From: Sphingobacterium sp. HMA12 | GTDB lineage: Bacteria; Bacteroidota; Bacteroidia; Sphingobacteriales; Sphingobacteriaceae | Length of the DNA: 64,000 bases | Direction: 5' to 3' | Assembly (NCBI RefSeq): GCF_002933815.1 | Contig: NZ_BEYR01000002.1 | Coordinates: 496,001 to 560,000 of the forward strand | Shown: positions 55,069 through 64,000 of the stretch, piece after piece | How the letters are laid out: the number at the start of each line of letters is the position of its first letter | Position numbering within the stretch: position 1 is the first letter of the stretch | Notes under the pieces: model-generated | Databases searched by the model: none | Seen by the model: only the letters and a program-made list of their open reading frames with translations | Told to the model about the DNA's origin: nothing | Made by a program: the position numbers and the translations under genes

Positions 55069-56901
55069 ATGACGATCAAATCAGTATTAGTAAGTCTATC
55101 GTTGGCTGCTGTCGTGCAACAGGTGGTAGCACAGCAAGATACGGTGAGGTATATAGGAAAGACATTATCCAATGTGGATTATCACCATGGACAGTTGACG
55201 CCTGCTGTGGGTACGCACAATATCCAGGTGTTTCGAGCAAACAGAGAATTCCCTGAATTGGCTGGCGGACATAATTTTACCTATAACCACCAACCTTTTT
55301 TAGCCTATTGGAACGATACTTATTATTTACAGTTCTTGAGCAATCCCGTGGGCGAGCATATTGCAGAAGGAAAGACCTTGTTGCTGACATCAAAAGATGG
55401 CCGCAATTGGTCCAAGCCAACGGATCTATTCCCGACGTATCTGGTTCCGGAAGGTTTTACCAAGCCGGGACGAACTGATAAGGCTGGGAAAAATTTATAT
55501 GCAATCATGCATCAGCGTATGGGCTTTTATCATGCAAAGAATGATAAATTGCTGACGCTTGCTTACTACGGTGTAGCCCTGGATGCCAAGGACGATCCAA
55601 ATGATGGGAATGGTCTTGGACGTGTCGTCCGGGAAATCCACAAAGATGGTAGCTTTGGGCCAATCTATTTTATTCACTTCAATGCCTCTTTCGATGAGAA
55701 GGGTGCCAAATATCCTTTTTATAAAAAGAGCAAGGATAAGGCCTTTGTACAAGCTTGTGACGAGCTGCTGGGCACACCGCTTATGATGCAACAATGGGTA
55801 GAGGAGTCCGACCGAAACGATCCATTAATTCCTTTACAGCGTCCAGTAAAAGCGTTTTCCTTTTATCATCTCAATGATGGAAGGGTCGTCGGCTTATGGA
55901 AGCATGCATTGACATCGATGAGCAAGGACAACGGAAAGACCTGGCAATACTCACCGTTGCGTGCCCCCGGATTTGTGAACAGCAATGCGAAGATCTGGGG
56001 ACAAAAAACATCCGACGGGCGCTACGCAACAGTGTATAATCCATCGGAATTCAGATGGCCCCTGGCCGTATCAACCAGCAATGATGGCTTGAACTATACC
56101 GATTTGTTATTGGTCAACGGTGAGATCACCACCATGCGTTATGGCGGTAACTATAAGTCTTATGGACCGCAATATGTTCGCGGTATCGTCGAAGGAAATG
56201 GCATGGTTCCCGATCGTAACATGTGGTTGACGTACAGTATGAACAAGGAAGATATTTGGACTGCAGTTGTACCTGTTCCGATCAAGTCTACTGTAGATGA
56301 AGCCGTGAACGACGATTTTGCAAAAAATGCAGGACAAGCCTATAACAACTGGAATATTTATAGTCCATTGTGGGCAAGTGCCAAGGTTGAAGGAAAAGCT
56401 TTGGTCTTGCGTGATAAAGATCCTTTTGACTATGCGAAGGCAGATCGTGTGATTCAATCGGCACAAAAAGGCACCATTGAATTTACCGTAACGCCACAAC
56501 AAAATGATCACGGCTCTTTACAGATTGAGTTGGTGAATGATAGTGGCTTAGCAGCTGCGAGAATTATTATGGATAAAGATGGCATTATAAAAAATAAAGC
56601 CGGGTACCGAAATGCTTCGTTGACGAAATATGAGGCGGGAAAAACGTATCACTTTGCATTGACTTTCAATGTGAGCACCCGCTCTTATCAAGTTGCCATT
56701 AACGGAGAGGATAAAGGGACAAAGTTATTTTTCCAACCGGTAAGTAATGTGAGCAAAGTGTCGTTCCGTACGGGCGATGTCAGAAGGTTTCCCAATGCGG
56801 ATACGGAAACAGATCAGGACTTTGATGTCGAAAATGCGGGAGCTTCGGTAAAAGAAGCCACTTATCAGATTACTTCGTTGAAAGCTCAAAAGCTGAAATA
56901 A
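55069..56901 (+). CDS. Asp-box (sialidase-like) propeller with C-terminal beta-sandwich
   Basis: 610 residues with a signal peptide (about 1-21, ending QVVAQ). Residues ~25-425 look like a BNR/sialidase propeller: Asp-boxes TSKDGRNWSKP, MSKDNGKTWQYSP and TSNDGLNYTD, with conserved-looking HHGQL, GTHNIQVFRANRE and FTYNHQPFLAYWNDTYYLQFLSNP. Residues ~435-605 form a lectin-like beta-sandwich. In an RG-II locus, ulosonic acids (Kdo, Dha) are chemically close to sialic acid, so a GH33- or GH143-type hydrolase of these sugars is the leading guess. Identity to a named family could not be confirmed from sequence alone. Confidence 0.7.
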   Translation: MTIKSVLVSLSLAAVVQQVVAQQDTVRYIGKTLSNVDYHHGQLTPAVGTHNIQVFRANREFPELAGGHNFTYNHQPFLAYWNDTYYLQFLSNPVGEHIAEGKTLLLTSKDGRNWSKPTDLFPTYLVPEGFTKPGRTDKAGKNLYAIMHQRMGFYHAKNDKLLTLAYYGVALDAKDDPNDGNGLGRVVREIHKDGSFGPIYFIHFNASFDEKGAKYPFYKKSKDKAFVQACDELLGTPLMMQQWVEESDRNDPLIPLQRPVKAFSFYHLNDGRVVGLWKHALTSMSKDNGKTWQYSPLRAPGFVNSNAKIWGQKTSDGRYATVYNPSEFRWPLAVSTSNDGLNYTDLLLVNGEITTMRYGGNYKSYGPQYVRGIVEGNGMVPDRNMWLTYSMNKEDIWTAVVPVPIKSTVDEAVNDDFAKNAGQAYNNWNIYSPLWASAKVEGKALVLRDKDPFDYAKADRVIQSAQKGTIEFTVTPQQNDHGSLQIELVNDSGLAAARIIMDKDGIIKNKAGYRNASLTKYEAGKTYHFALTFNVSTRSYQVAINGEDKGTKLFFQPVSNVSKVSFRTGDVRRFPNADTETDQDFDVENAGASVKEATYQITSLKAQKLK

Positions 56902-58335
56902 ATGAGATGGTTTATTGTACATATAGCTTTATTGGTAGCCGGTTTTTCGGCAAAGGCGAATGTCATATTGCCGAATATTTTTGCGAATCACATGGTTTTG
57001 CAGCGCAACCAACCGGTCGCCATTTTTGGTTCAGCGAGCCCTGGCGAGCAGGTAAGCGTAGCTTTTCAAAACCAGTTGAAGACGACAGAAGCCGATCAAA
57101 ATGGTCGTTGGAAAGTTGAACTAAAAGCCATGCCGGCAAATGCGGTTGGACAGACGTTGACCATCAGGGGAAACAATACGATCGAGCTTAAAGATGTTTT
57201 GGTCGGTGAGGTATGGTTGTGCTCGGGCCAATCGAATATGGAATACCAAATGCGTAAAATTGAGAAAGTTAAAGCTCCGTTGAGAGGTACCTATTTCCCT
57301 AAAAACGAAGTTTCCGAAGCAAACAATCCCAATATTCGAATTTTTTTAGTACGCCGAAAATTTCTGGCCAAGTCGGATGGCCAATATGAGGGCTGGGCTG
57401 TAGCCCGGGATTCGGCACTGCGTCAATTTTCTGCACCGGCCTATTTCTTCGGGAAAACGCTACAGCAAGAATTGGGTGTTCCTGTAGGCATTATTTCATC
57501 AGCTGTGAGCGGCAGCAGAATCGAGCCCTGGTTCTCCGAAGAATATTGGACAAGTTCACCTTATCTGAAAGATAAAAAGAAAGAAGGCGATCCTGGTAAA
57601 TTCTTTCATACAATGATTGAACCTTTGGCGCCTTATACCTTAAAGGGATTTATTTGGTACCAGGGGGAATCCAATACCTTTCTAAAAGAGAATATTAGTT
57701 ACAGTTATAAAATGAAGGCACTGATCGAAAATTGGCGGACCATTTGGGGAAATTCCAAATTACCGTTTTATTTTACAGAGATTGCACCATTCTATTATTC
57801 CCTGGACGAAAAAGGTCATGTCCGAATGCCGAGAACAGTGTTGCCGGAATTTCGGGAAGCCCAGGATCTGGTTCTCCAACTACCGCATACAGCCCGTATC
57901 ATTACGACAGATCTGGTCGATGATCCACACGATCTCCATCCAAACTATAAGTGGGAAATCGGCCGGCGCCATGCCCTCCAAGCTTTAAAATATGTCTATC
58001 ATAAAAATATTGTAGCCGATGGTCCTGAACTAGAGGCCGTAAAATATCAAGGCAAACAAGCGAGGGTAAAATTGAAACATGCTACCGGATTAAAGTCCGT
58101 AGACGGCAAGCCCTTAACATCATTTGAAGTTGCGGGTGAGGATGGCATCTTTTATCCAGCACAGGCTGCTATCACCGGACAGACAGTCGTACTTGAAAGT
58201 GACCAGGTACAACAGATCCGTCAGATCCGGTTCGGATGGGACGAAGCTGCCCAGCCCAACCTGGTGAATACCGCTGACCTGCCGGCCGCACCTTTTAGAA
58301 CAAATAATCCATTACAACATATTAAATTGAAATAG
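56902..58335 (+). CDS. SGNH carbohydrate esterase (sialate O-acetylesterase-like)
   Basis: 477 residues with a signal peptide (about 1-19, ending GFSAKA). N-terminal beta domain (about 20-100, NHMVLQRNQPVAIFGSASPGEQVSVAF), then SGNH block I LCSGQSNMEYQMRKI with nucleophile S111, the Gly block SSAVSGSRIEPW, the Asn-type block FIWYQGESNT, and the catalytic DPHDLHP with D344 and H346. It removes acetyl (or methyl) esters; RG-II and other pectins carry both, and such esterases open the way for the exo-glycosidases. The start codon directly follows the previous stop (TAAATG). Confidence 0.92.
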   Translation: MRWFIVHIALLVAGFSAKANVILPNIFANHMVLQRNQPVAIFGSASPGEQVSVAFQNQLKTTEADQNGRWKVELKAMPANAVGQTLTIRGNNTIELKDVLVGEVWLCSGQSNMEYQMRKIEKVKAPLRGTYFPKNEVSEANNPNIRIFLVRRKFLAKSDGQYEGWAVARDSALRQFSAPAYFFGKTLQQELGVPVGIISSAVSGSRIEPWFSEEYWTSSPYLKDKKKEGDPGKFFHTMIEPLAPYTLKGFIWYQGESNTFLKENISYSYKMKALIENWRTIWGNSKLPFYFTEIAPFYYSLDEKGHVRMPRTVLPEFREAQDLVLQLPHTARIITTDLVDDPHDLHPNYKWEIGRRHALQALKYVYHKNIVADGPELEAVKYQGKQARVKLKHATGLKSVDGKPLTSFEVAGEDGIFYPAQAAITGQTVVLESDQVQQIRQIRFGWDEAAQPNLVNTADLPAAPFRTNNPLQHIKLK

Positions 58336-58347
58336 TCTTTAGCGATC

Positions 58348-61125
58348 ATGAACTTGAAAACAAAAATAGCGTTATCCTTACTTTTTTTTGAGGCTATGGG
58401 ATTGCATGTATCTGCCCAAAAAACAGCGAGCCAATACCTCTCTGGAACAGGAAAGGATGATGGTGTGTTATGGGATTTTTATGTGACCGAAGGCTTGAAA
58501 GCTGGGAAATGGACTAAAATACCAGTTCCCTCCAACTGGGAACAACAGGGTTTTGGGAAATATAATTACGGCTTCAATAAAGAGGCTGACAAAGGCAAAG
58601 AGGTCGGTCACTATAAATATAGATTTAATGTATCCGATGCCTGGAAAGATAAGCAGGTGCGTATCGTTTTTGAAGGTTCGATGACCGATACCGAAGTCAA
58701 GATTAATGGTAAGCTGGCCGGCGCTATCCATCAAGGATCATATTATGTTTTCAAATACGATATTACGAAGCTATTGAAATTTGGCGAAGAAAATCTATTG
58801 GAGGTCCATGTTGCTAAGCATTCGGCAAACAAGTCGGTGAATGCGGCGGAACGGGAAGGTGACTTCTGGATTTTCGGCGGCATTTTTAGACCGGTCTATT
58901 TGGAGGCCCTGCCCCAGCATCATATTGAACGTGTTTCATTGGACGCAAAGGCCGATGGTACATTCCGGGCAAAAATAGTGACAGCGGGAGAAGCGGACGA
59001 AATTACGGTTCAACTGCTTGATGCAAAAGGAAAGAAATTTGGAAAACAGCTGAAAGCAAAGCTGTCAGACAAAAACAATTGGCTCGAGGGGCAATTTTCA
59101 GCTCCGCAATTATGGTCTGCAGAATTTCCGAACTTATATACAGCGCAATTTACCTTGTCGAAAAATGGTAAGGTACAGCACCAGCTGGAGCAAAAATTTG
59201 GTTTTCGGACTATAGAAGTCAAAGAACGTGATGGTGTTTATGTCAATGGCGTAAAGGTCCGATTCAAAGGGGTCAATCGGCATGCGTTCGTTCCGGAATC
59301 CGGACGGACGACGAGTAAAGAAGTTAGCATTGCCGATGTGAAGCTCATGAAGGAAATGAATATGAACGCTGTCCGGATGGCCCATTATCCACCAGACAAT
59401 CATTTTCTGGCTGTCTGTGATTCATTGGGTTTATATGTCATGAACGAGATAGCGGGTTGGCACGGACACTACGATAAGGAAGTAGGCACTAAATTATTGC
59501 GGGAGATGATGGTCGTATCCGAAAATAATCCTTCCGTTGTTTTCTGGGCAAATGGGAATGAAGGTGGACATAATCCAGATTTTGACCCCATCTTCGCAGA
59601 AGAGGATATTCAAAAACGTGCTGTGATTTATCCCTGGGCCGTACATGATGGTTTTGAAACAACCCATTACCGGGAATATAACTATGGTATTGGTACCTAT
59701 GATCATGGGCATAATATCATTATGCCGACGGAGTTTTTGCATGGCATGTACGACGGCGGGCATGGTGCCGGATTGGAGGATTATTGGAAAGCGATGCTTG
59801 CCAATCCCCTCGCTGCGGGTGGATTCTTGTGGGATTTTCGTGATCAGGGCATCGTCAGGACGGATAAAGGTGGTATCATAGATACTGACGGAAATCGTGG
59901 TCCAGATGGTATAATTGGTCCACATGGCGAAAAGGAAGGAAGCTTCTTTACCATTAAAGAAGTATGGAGCCCTATTTTCTTTGAAAAACGTGAAATTACA
60001 AAAGGATTTGATGGGAAATTCCATATTGAAAATAGATATTCTTTTACGAATGTTAATCAGTGTACATTTTCGTACGAACTCAAGAAGTTGGACGATTATG
60101 ATGAGGTGAAGGAAACAAAAAGAGGAACGATTGTCGCACCCAATATCCAGCCTGGTGATAAAGGGATCTTAAAAGTTGACTTTCCTACAGATTGGAAAGA
60201 CTTTGATGTCTTATATATTACCGTAAAAGATGTGCATCAACAGGAGCTCTTCACCTGGAGCTTTCCAATTACATTGCCGAATCAGGTGGCAAATAGTCTC
60301 CTGAAACCAAATGGAACAGAGGAGATTGCCGTACAGGAGACCGCTAATGCGTATGAGGTAAAAGCGAATGGCATTCGCTATCAGATCAATAAGACCAGCG
60401 GGTTGCTGGAGCAGGTTCAAAATGCCAAAGGAATTATTCCTTTCAAAAATGGGCCGGTTTTGCAGGAAGCGGCGACAAATTATAAAAATTTTAAATTGAG
60501 CCGTGAGGATGGAAAGGTGATTATTGCGTCTACTTTCGATAAAAAAGATAGTTACAATACCTTGCGTTGGGAAATTTCTCCTTCGGGACAGTTGAAAATG
60601 CATGTTCAATATTTCCCTGAGAGTTATTTTACGCGCTTTGTAGGGGTGAATTTCGATTTTCCAGAAGATCAGATCAGCGGTGTTGAATATCGGGGAATGG
60701 GACCTTATCGGGTTTGGAAAAACCGGATGAAAGGGAATCAGTTTGGCGTGTGGAAGAAGAAGTACAATAACACGGCAACGGGCGAAGCGCCATTCGAATA
60801 TCCCGAATTTAAAGGGTACCATGCCAATATGTATTGGACAAAATTTATCGGAAAAGATCAAAGTTTCCGCGTGTTTACCGATCGGGAGGATGTGTTTTTG
60901 CGTTTATATACGCCAAAAGAACAGCAAGATACCGAATGGAAAAACATGGAACCCACTTTTCCGAAAGGCGATATTTCTTTTATGAATGGTATTTCAGCCA
61001 TCGGCACGAAAACACAAAAGCCAGAAACGACCGGGCCTATGGGCATGAAGCATGTGTACTATGATTTTGAGAAGGAACCCACTCGGGCGCTGCATATGGT
61101 CCTCTATTTTGATTTTGAAAACTAA
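58348..61125 (+). CDS. GH2 glycosidase (beta-galactosidase/glucuronidase-like)
   Basis: 925 residues with a signal peptide (about 1-23, ending LHVSAQ). Sugar-binding domain (about 35-195), immunoglobulin-like domain (to about 290), TIM barrel with FKGVNRHAFVPESGRT, acid/base E405 in ANGNEGGHN and nucleophile E462 in MPTEFLHG, then Ig-like and a large C-terminal beta domain (about 640-925), as in large LacZ-type enzymes. The usual barrel motif of LacZ around the nucleophile is changed, so the substrate may be other than galactose. Second GH2 of the locus; overlaps GH78 by one base (TAATG). Confidence 0.92.
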   Translation: MNLKTKIALSLLFFEAMGLHVSAQKTASQYLSGTGKDDGVLWDFYVTEGLKAGKWTKIPVPSNWEQQGFGKYNYGFNKEADKGKEVGHYKYRFNVSDAWKDKQVRIVFEGSMTDTEVKINGKLAGAIHQGSYYVFKYDITKLLKFGEENLLEVHVAKHSANKSVNAAEREGDFWIFGGIFRPVYLEALPQHHIERVSLDAKADGTFRAKIVTAGEADEITVQLLDAKGKKFGKQLKAKLSDKNNWLEGQFSAPQLWSAEFPNLYTAQFTLSKNGKVQHQLEQKFGFRTIEVKERDGVYVNGVKVRFKGVNRHAFVPESGRTTSKEVSIADVKLMKEMNMNAVRMAHYPPDNHFLAVCDSLGLYVMNEIAGWHGHYDKEVGTKLLREMMVVSENNPSVVFWANGNEGGHNPDFDPIFAEEDIQKRAVIYPWAVHDGFETTHYREYNYGIGTYDHGHNIIMPTEFLHGMYDGGHGAGLEDYWKAMLANPLAAGGFLWDFRDQGIVRTDKGGIIDTDGNRGPDGIIGPHGEKEGSFFTIKEVWSPIFFEKREITKGFDGKFHIENRYSFTNVNQCTFSYELKKLDDYDEVKETKRGTIVAPNIQPGDKGILKVDFPTDWKDFDVLYITVKDVHQQELFTWSFPITLPNQVANSLLKPNGTEEIAVQETANAYEVKANGIRYQINKTSGLLEQVQNAKGIIPFKNGPVLQEAATNYKNFKLSREDGKVIIASTFDKKDSYNTLRWEISPSGQLKMHVQYFPESYFTRFVGVNFDFPEDQISGVEYRGMGPYRVWKNRMKGNQFGVWKKKYNNTATGEAPFEYPEFKGYHANMYWTKFIGKDQSFRVFTDREDVFLRLYTPKEQQDTEWKNMEPTFPKGDISFMNGISAIGTKTQKPETTGPMGMKHVYYDFEKEPTRALHMVLYFDFEN

Positions 61126-63866
61126 TGAAAGCAGGAACAGTCATATCTATTGTATTGGTCTTCTTGTCGATCTTATGTCATCAGGCTACGGCACAGATCA
61201 CTGTTGCTGACCTGCGGACTGAATTACGTTCGAATCCGATCGGTATAGATGTCGCCGTGCCAAGACTGAGCTGGCAATTGCAGGGCAGCGGGCGGTCTAT
61301 CCGACAAGAAGCCTATCAGGTTTTGGTTGCTTCTTCACAAGAAAAACTGGATCAGAATATCGGCGATTTCTGGGATTCCGGGAAACAATTTTCGAATAAT
61401 TCCATACAGGTTGTGTATGCTGGCAGAGCTTTAAAGAGCCGGATGGAAGTTTTCTGGAAAGTAAAAGTGTACACGAATAAAGGCGAGAGTAGCTGGTCTG
61501 AACCAGCTGGCTGGACCATGGGACTGCTGCATTACAAGGATTGGACAGGTCGTTGGATTGGTTTTGATCAATATTTTTCATCGGACAATGAACAGACCGG
61601 ACAATTGGCTGCCCGTTATTTCAGAAAGGAATTTACGACAACCAAGCAGATAAAACAGGCCACAGCCTATGTGATGGGCCTCGGACTTTATGAGTTATAT
61701 ATCGACGGCAAGAAGATAGGAGATCAAGTGTTGGCTCCTGTGCCCACGGATTATACCAAAAACATCAAATACAATGTCTTGGATGTAACGAAGTCCTTGT
61801 CGCCCGGTAAGCATGCGCTAGGTGTGACTTTAGGAAATGGCCGCTTTTATGCCATGCGTCAAGCCAAACCCTATAAAATAAAAACCTTTGGATTCCCCAA
61901 ATTACAGATGCAGCTTATGCTGACCTATACGGATGGCTCTACAGAGGTCATTAAGACCGATGATTCGTGGAAAGGAACGACCGAAGGACCAATAACGGCA
62001 AATAACGAATATGACGGTGAGGATTATGATGCCAGAAAAGAGCTAACGGGCTGGGCAAATCCGGATTTTGACGATAAAACATGGTTAAAGGCTGCTTTTG
62101 TGCAAGAGCCCGGTGGCAATTATGAAGCGCAGTCGGAGGGTATGAAGGTTATGCAAGATATCGCACCGGTTTCGATCGTCAAAAAATCCGAAGGAAAATA
62201 CATCCTTGATTTCGGTCAGAATTTCTCGGGTTGGGTAAAGATGACGGTGTCCGGTACGCGTGGAACCGCGGTGACACTCCGTTTTGCAGAATCTTTGACG
62301 AAAGAAGGCGAATTATTTACGACCAATCTACGTGACGCGAAAGCAACGGATCATTATATATTAAAAGGTGGCGGAAAGGAAACCTGGGAACCGCGATTTA
62401 CCTATCATGGATTTCGTTATGTCGAAGTCAGCGGCTATCCGGGTGTAGTTTTAAAAAGTAATTTTGTTGGCCGCTTTGTCTACGACGATATATCCAATGC
62501 GGGAACCTTTGTGTCTTCCAACACTCTCATCAATCAGATCCATCAAAATGCATGGTGGGGTATCGCTTCCAATTACAAAGGTATACCCGTTGATTGTCCA
62601 CAACGCAATGAGCGTCAGCCCTGGTTGGGTGACCGTCCAATCAGTGCGTACGGTGAGAGTTTCCTCTTTGATAATGCCAATTTTTATCATAAATGGCTCG
62701 AAGATATTCGGCTGTCTCAGAAAGAGGATGGTGCATTGCCGGATGTTGCACCAGCCTTCTGGCGCTACTATAGTGATAATATTAGCTGGCCAGGAACATA
62801 CCTATTTATCGCCGATATGCTCTATCAGCAGACTGGCGACCTGTGCATTTTGGAAAAGCATTATCCAGCGATGAAAAAATGGATGGATTATATGCAAGCT
62901 CGTTATACAGGCTCAGCGGGTATCATTACCAAGGATAGTTATGGGGATTGGTGTTTCCCACCGATAAGCATTGAAGCCGGAAGAGGAAAGATTGCGGATA
63001 AAAAATATCCAAGTACATTGATCTCAACAGCTTATTACTATCATTTGCTGCAGACCGTCGCCCGTTTTAGTGCCCTTATAGGTAACGAGCGAGATCAAAC
63101 TGACTTTTTGGACCGCGCAGCAAAGATGAAAGTAGCATTTAATGCCGCTTTCTATCACGATGCAGGATATTATGGTAGCAATTCATTGACTGATAATATA
63201 TTGGCGCTATCTTTTGGCTTAGTCGAAGATAGGAACAAAGAAAAGCTCAGCAACCGGATTGTGGAGATTGTGGAAAAAGAAAATCAGGGGCATCTGAGTA
63301 CAGGGCTTATCGGAACACAATGGATTATGCGTACACTGACCAAAATCGGTCGTGCGGATCTTGCCTATGGAATTGCGACAAAGAAGACCTATCCTTCCTG
63401 GGGTTATATGGTCGAAAATGGGGCCACAACAATTTGGGAGCTCTGGAATGGCAATACAGCCCATCCCAAGATGAATTCACAAAATCATGTGATGATGTTG
63501 GGTGACCTCTTGGTATGGCTCTATGAGGATCTGGCGGGCATCAAATCGAAAGAGCATGCTTTTCAGACCATCCTGATGAAACCACAGATCGCTGCAGGTC
63601 TCGATCATGTGAATGCAAGCTACAAAAGTGTTTATGGAACCATTCAATCCAATTGGAGCAAAAGCAAATCGGCTTTTGAATGGAAGATTTCTATTCCGGC
63701 CAATACTAAAGCAGAGATCTATCTGCCAACAACCGAACTCTCTACAATCTCGGAAAGCAATCAAAAATTAAATAACAATAAAGATATTCAGATCCTACGA
63801 CAGGAAAAATCGGGCACTTGGCTCACTATCGGATCCGGAGATTACCAGTTCAGCATTAAATTATAA
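61125..63866 (+). CDS. GH78 alpha-L-rhamnosidase
   Basis: 913 residues with a signal peptide (about 1-23, ending QATAQ). Fibronectin-like N-domain (about 27-135), Bac_rhamnosid_N sandwich (about 165-340), a beta domain with ILDFGQNFSGWVKM (about 350-450), (alpha/alpha)6 barrel (about 460-800) and terminal beta domain. Catalytic region DCPQRNERQPWLGD carries D490 and proposed acid E496, and NGATTIWELWNG carries proposed base E772. The usual sequence is DERxGWTGD; here it is NERQPWLGD, an unusual substitution next to the acid. It removes alpha-L-rhamnose, present in RG-I and RG-II. Next gene starts 4 bp downstream. Confidence 0.95.
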   Translation: MKAGTVISIVLVFLSILCHQATAQITVADLRTELRSNPIGIDVAVPRLSWQLQGSGRSIRQEAYQVLVASSQEKLDQNIGDFWDSGKQFSNNSIQVVYAGRALKSRMEVFWKVKVYTNKGESSWSEPAGWTMGLLHYKDWTGRWIGFDQYFSSDNEQTGQLAARYFRKEFTTTKQIKQATAYVMGLGLYELYIDGKKIGDQVLAPVPTDYTKNIKYNVLDVTKSLSPGKHALGVTLGNGRFYAMRQAKPYKIKTFGFPKLQMQLMLTYTDGSTEVIKTDDSWKGTTEGPITANNEYDGEDYDARKELTGWANPDFDDKTWLKAAFVQEPGGNYEAQSEGMKVMQDIAPVSIVKKSEGKYILDFGQNFSGWVKMTVSGTRGTAVTLRFAESLTKEGELFTTNLRDAKATDHYILKGGGKETWEPRFTYHGFRYVEVSGYPGVVLKSNFVGRFVYDDISNAGTFVSSNTLINQIHQNAWWGIASNYKGIPVDCPQRNERQPWLGDRPISAYGESFLFDNANFYHKWLEDIRLSQKEDGALPDVAPAFWRYYSDNISWPGTYLFIADMLYQQTGDLCILEKHYPAMKKWMDYMQARYTGSAGIITKDSYGDWCFPPISIEAGRGKIADKKYPSTLISTAYYYHLLQTVARFSALIGNERDQTDFLDRAAKMKVAFNAAFYHDAGYYGSNSLTDNILALSFGLVEDRNKEKLSNRIVEIVEKENQGHLSTGLIGTQWIMRTLTKIGRADLAYGIATKKTYPSWGYMVENGATTIWELWNGNTAHPKMNSQNHVMMLGDLLVWLYEDLAGIKSKEHAFQTILMKPQIAAGLDHVNASYKSVYGTIQSNWSKSKSAFEWKISIPANTKAEIYLPTTELSTISESNQKLNNNKDIQILRQEKSGTWLTIGSGDYQFSIKL

Positions 63867-63870
63867 CAAC

Positions 63871-64000
63871 ATGAAAAAGGTCTTATCAATTTTTATACTA
63901 AGTCTGCTGATGATGAGCCTGTATGCGCAGGACAATTCAACGGAACAGAAAAAGTCACAGGAGTGGACGGCAGAGCTTAAACTTGTCAATCCGGCAAAAG
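63871..64000 (+). CDS. Start of an exported protein, cut by the right edge
   Basis: 43 codons are visible: MKKVLSIFILSLLMMSLYAQ is a signal peptide, followed by DNSTEQKKSQEWTAELKLVN. It begins 4 bp after the GH78 stop, so it belongs to the same operon. Too little remains to name a family. Confidence 0.75.
   Translation, partial: MKKVLSIFILSLLMMSLYAQDNSTEQKKSQEWTAELKLVNPAK

Noticed and set aside
60211..60861. 216-codon minus-strand frame inside the second GH2 gene
   Set aside because: Antisense to a conserved enzyme domain, with no recognisable protein features.

Overview
The window looks like chromosomal DNA of a Bacteroidota bacterium, most likely a Sphingobacteriaceae member close to Sphingobacterium. 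The reasons are a SusC/SusD pair, promoters of the Bacteroidota type (TTTG / TAnnTTTG), a Nudix-family AraR regulator, an atpD-atpC pair separate from the other ATP synthase genes, and an 82-residue epsilon subunit. The species assignment is inference; no rRNA is present. No tRNA, rRNA, CRISPR array, insertion sequence or integrase was seen.

Region 1 (1-7866, minus strand) is a branched-chain amino acid operon read ilvE-ilvD-ilvB-ilvN-(DinB-like)-ilvC-leuC. leuC is cut by the left edge. It converts pyruvate or 2-oxobutyrate to valine and isoleucine and starts the leucine branch. Region 2 (8262-11138, minus strand) holds atpD-atpC, with a clear promoter upstream and a strong terminator downstream, and a coiled-coil membrane protein of unknown function.

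Region 3 (11289-24842) is an L-arabinose locus: a divergent Nudix-type AraR regulator, then araB-araD-araA, a sodium/solute symporter, a lipoprotein mutarotase, two GH51 arabinofuranosidases and a tandem GH43 enzyme. A near-perfect 17-bp inverted repeat just upstream of araB is the probable AraR operator. A two-gene minus-strand unit (CNMP/CBS/DUF294 signalling-type protein and a DEDDh exonuclease, 24852-27396) separates this locus from the next.

Region 4 (27564 to the right edge, plus strand) is a pectin utilisation locus of more than 36 kb. It encodes a 903-aa unclassified glycosidase-like protein, an MGH1-like six-hairpin enzyme, GH28, GH95 with an inserted beta-sandwich, a GH2-malectin protein, a DUF3826 protein, SusC, SusD, two PL1 pectate lyases, a beta-helix/DUF6298 fusion, GH140, a GH43-fold enzyme, an Asp-box propeller, an SGNH esterase, a second GH2 and a GH78 rhamnosidase. 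GH140 (apiosidase), GH95 (L-fucose/L-galactose), GH78 and a sialidase-like propeller together suggest that rhamnogalacturonan II side chains are a target, with PL1 and GH28 cutting the galacturonan backbone. Arabinose released here would feed the araBDA locus upstream. Promoter and terminator signals split the locus into at least three transcription units. No dedicated regulator is present in the window.

The best candidates for undescribed biology are the C-terminal DUF6298 domain, the Asp-box propeller, the 903-aa protein at the head of the locus, the domain inserted in GH95, and DUF3826.
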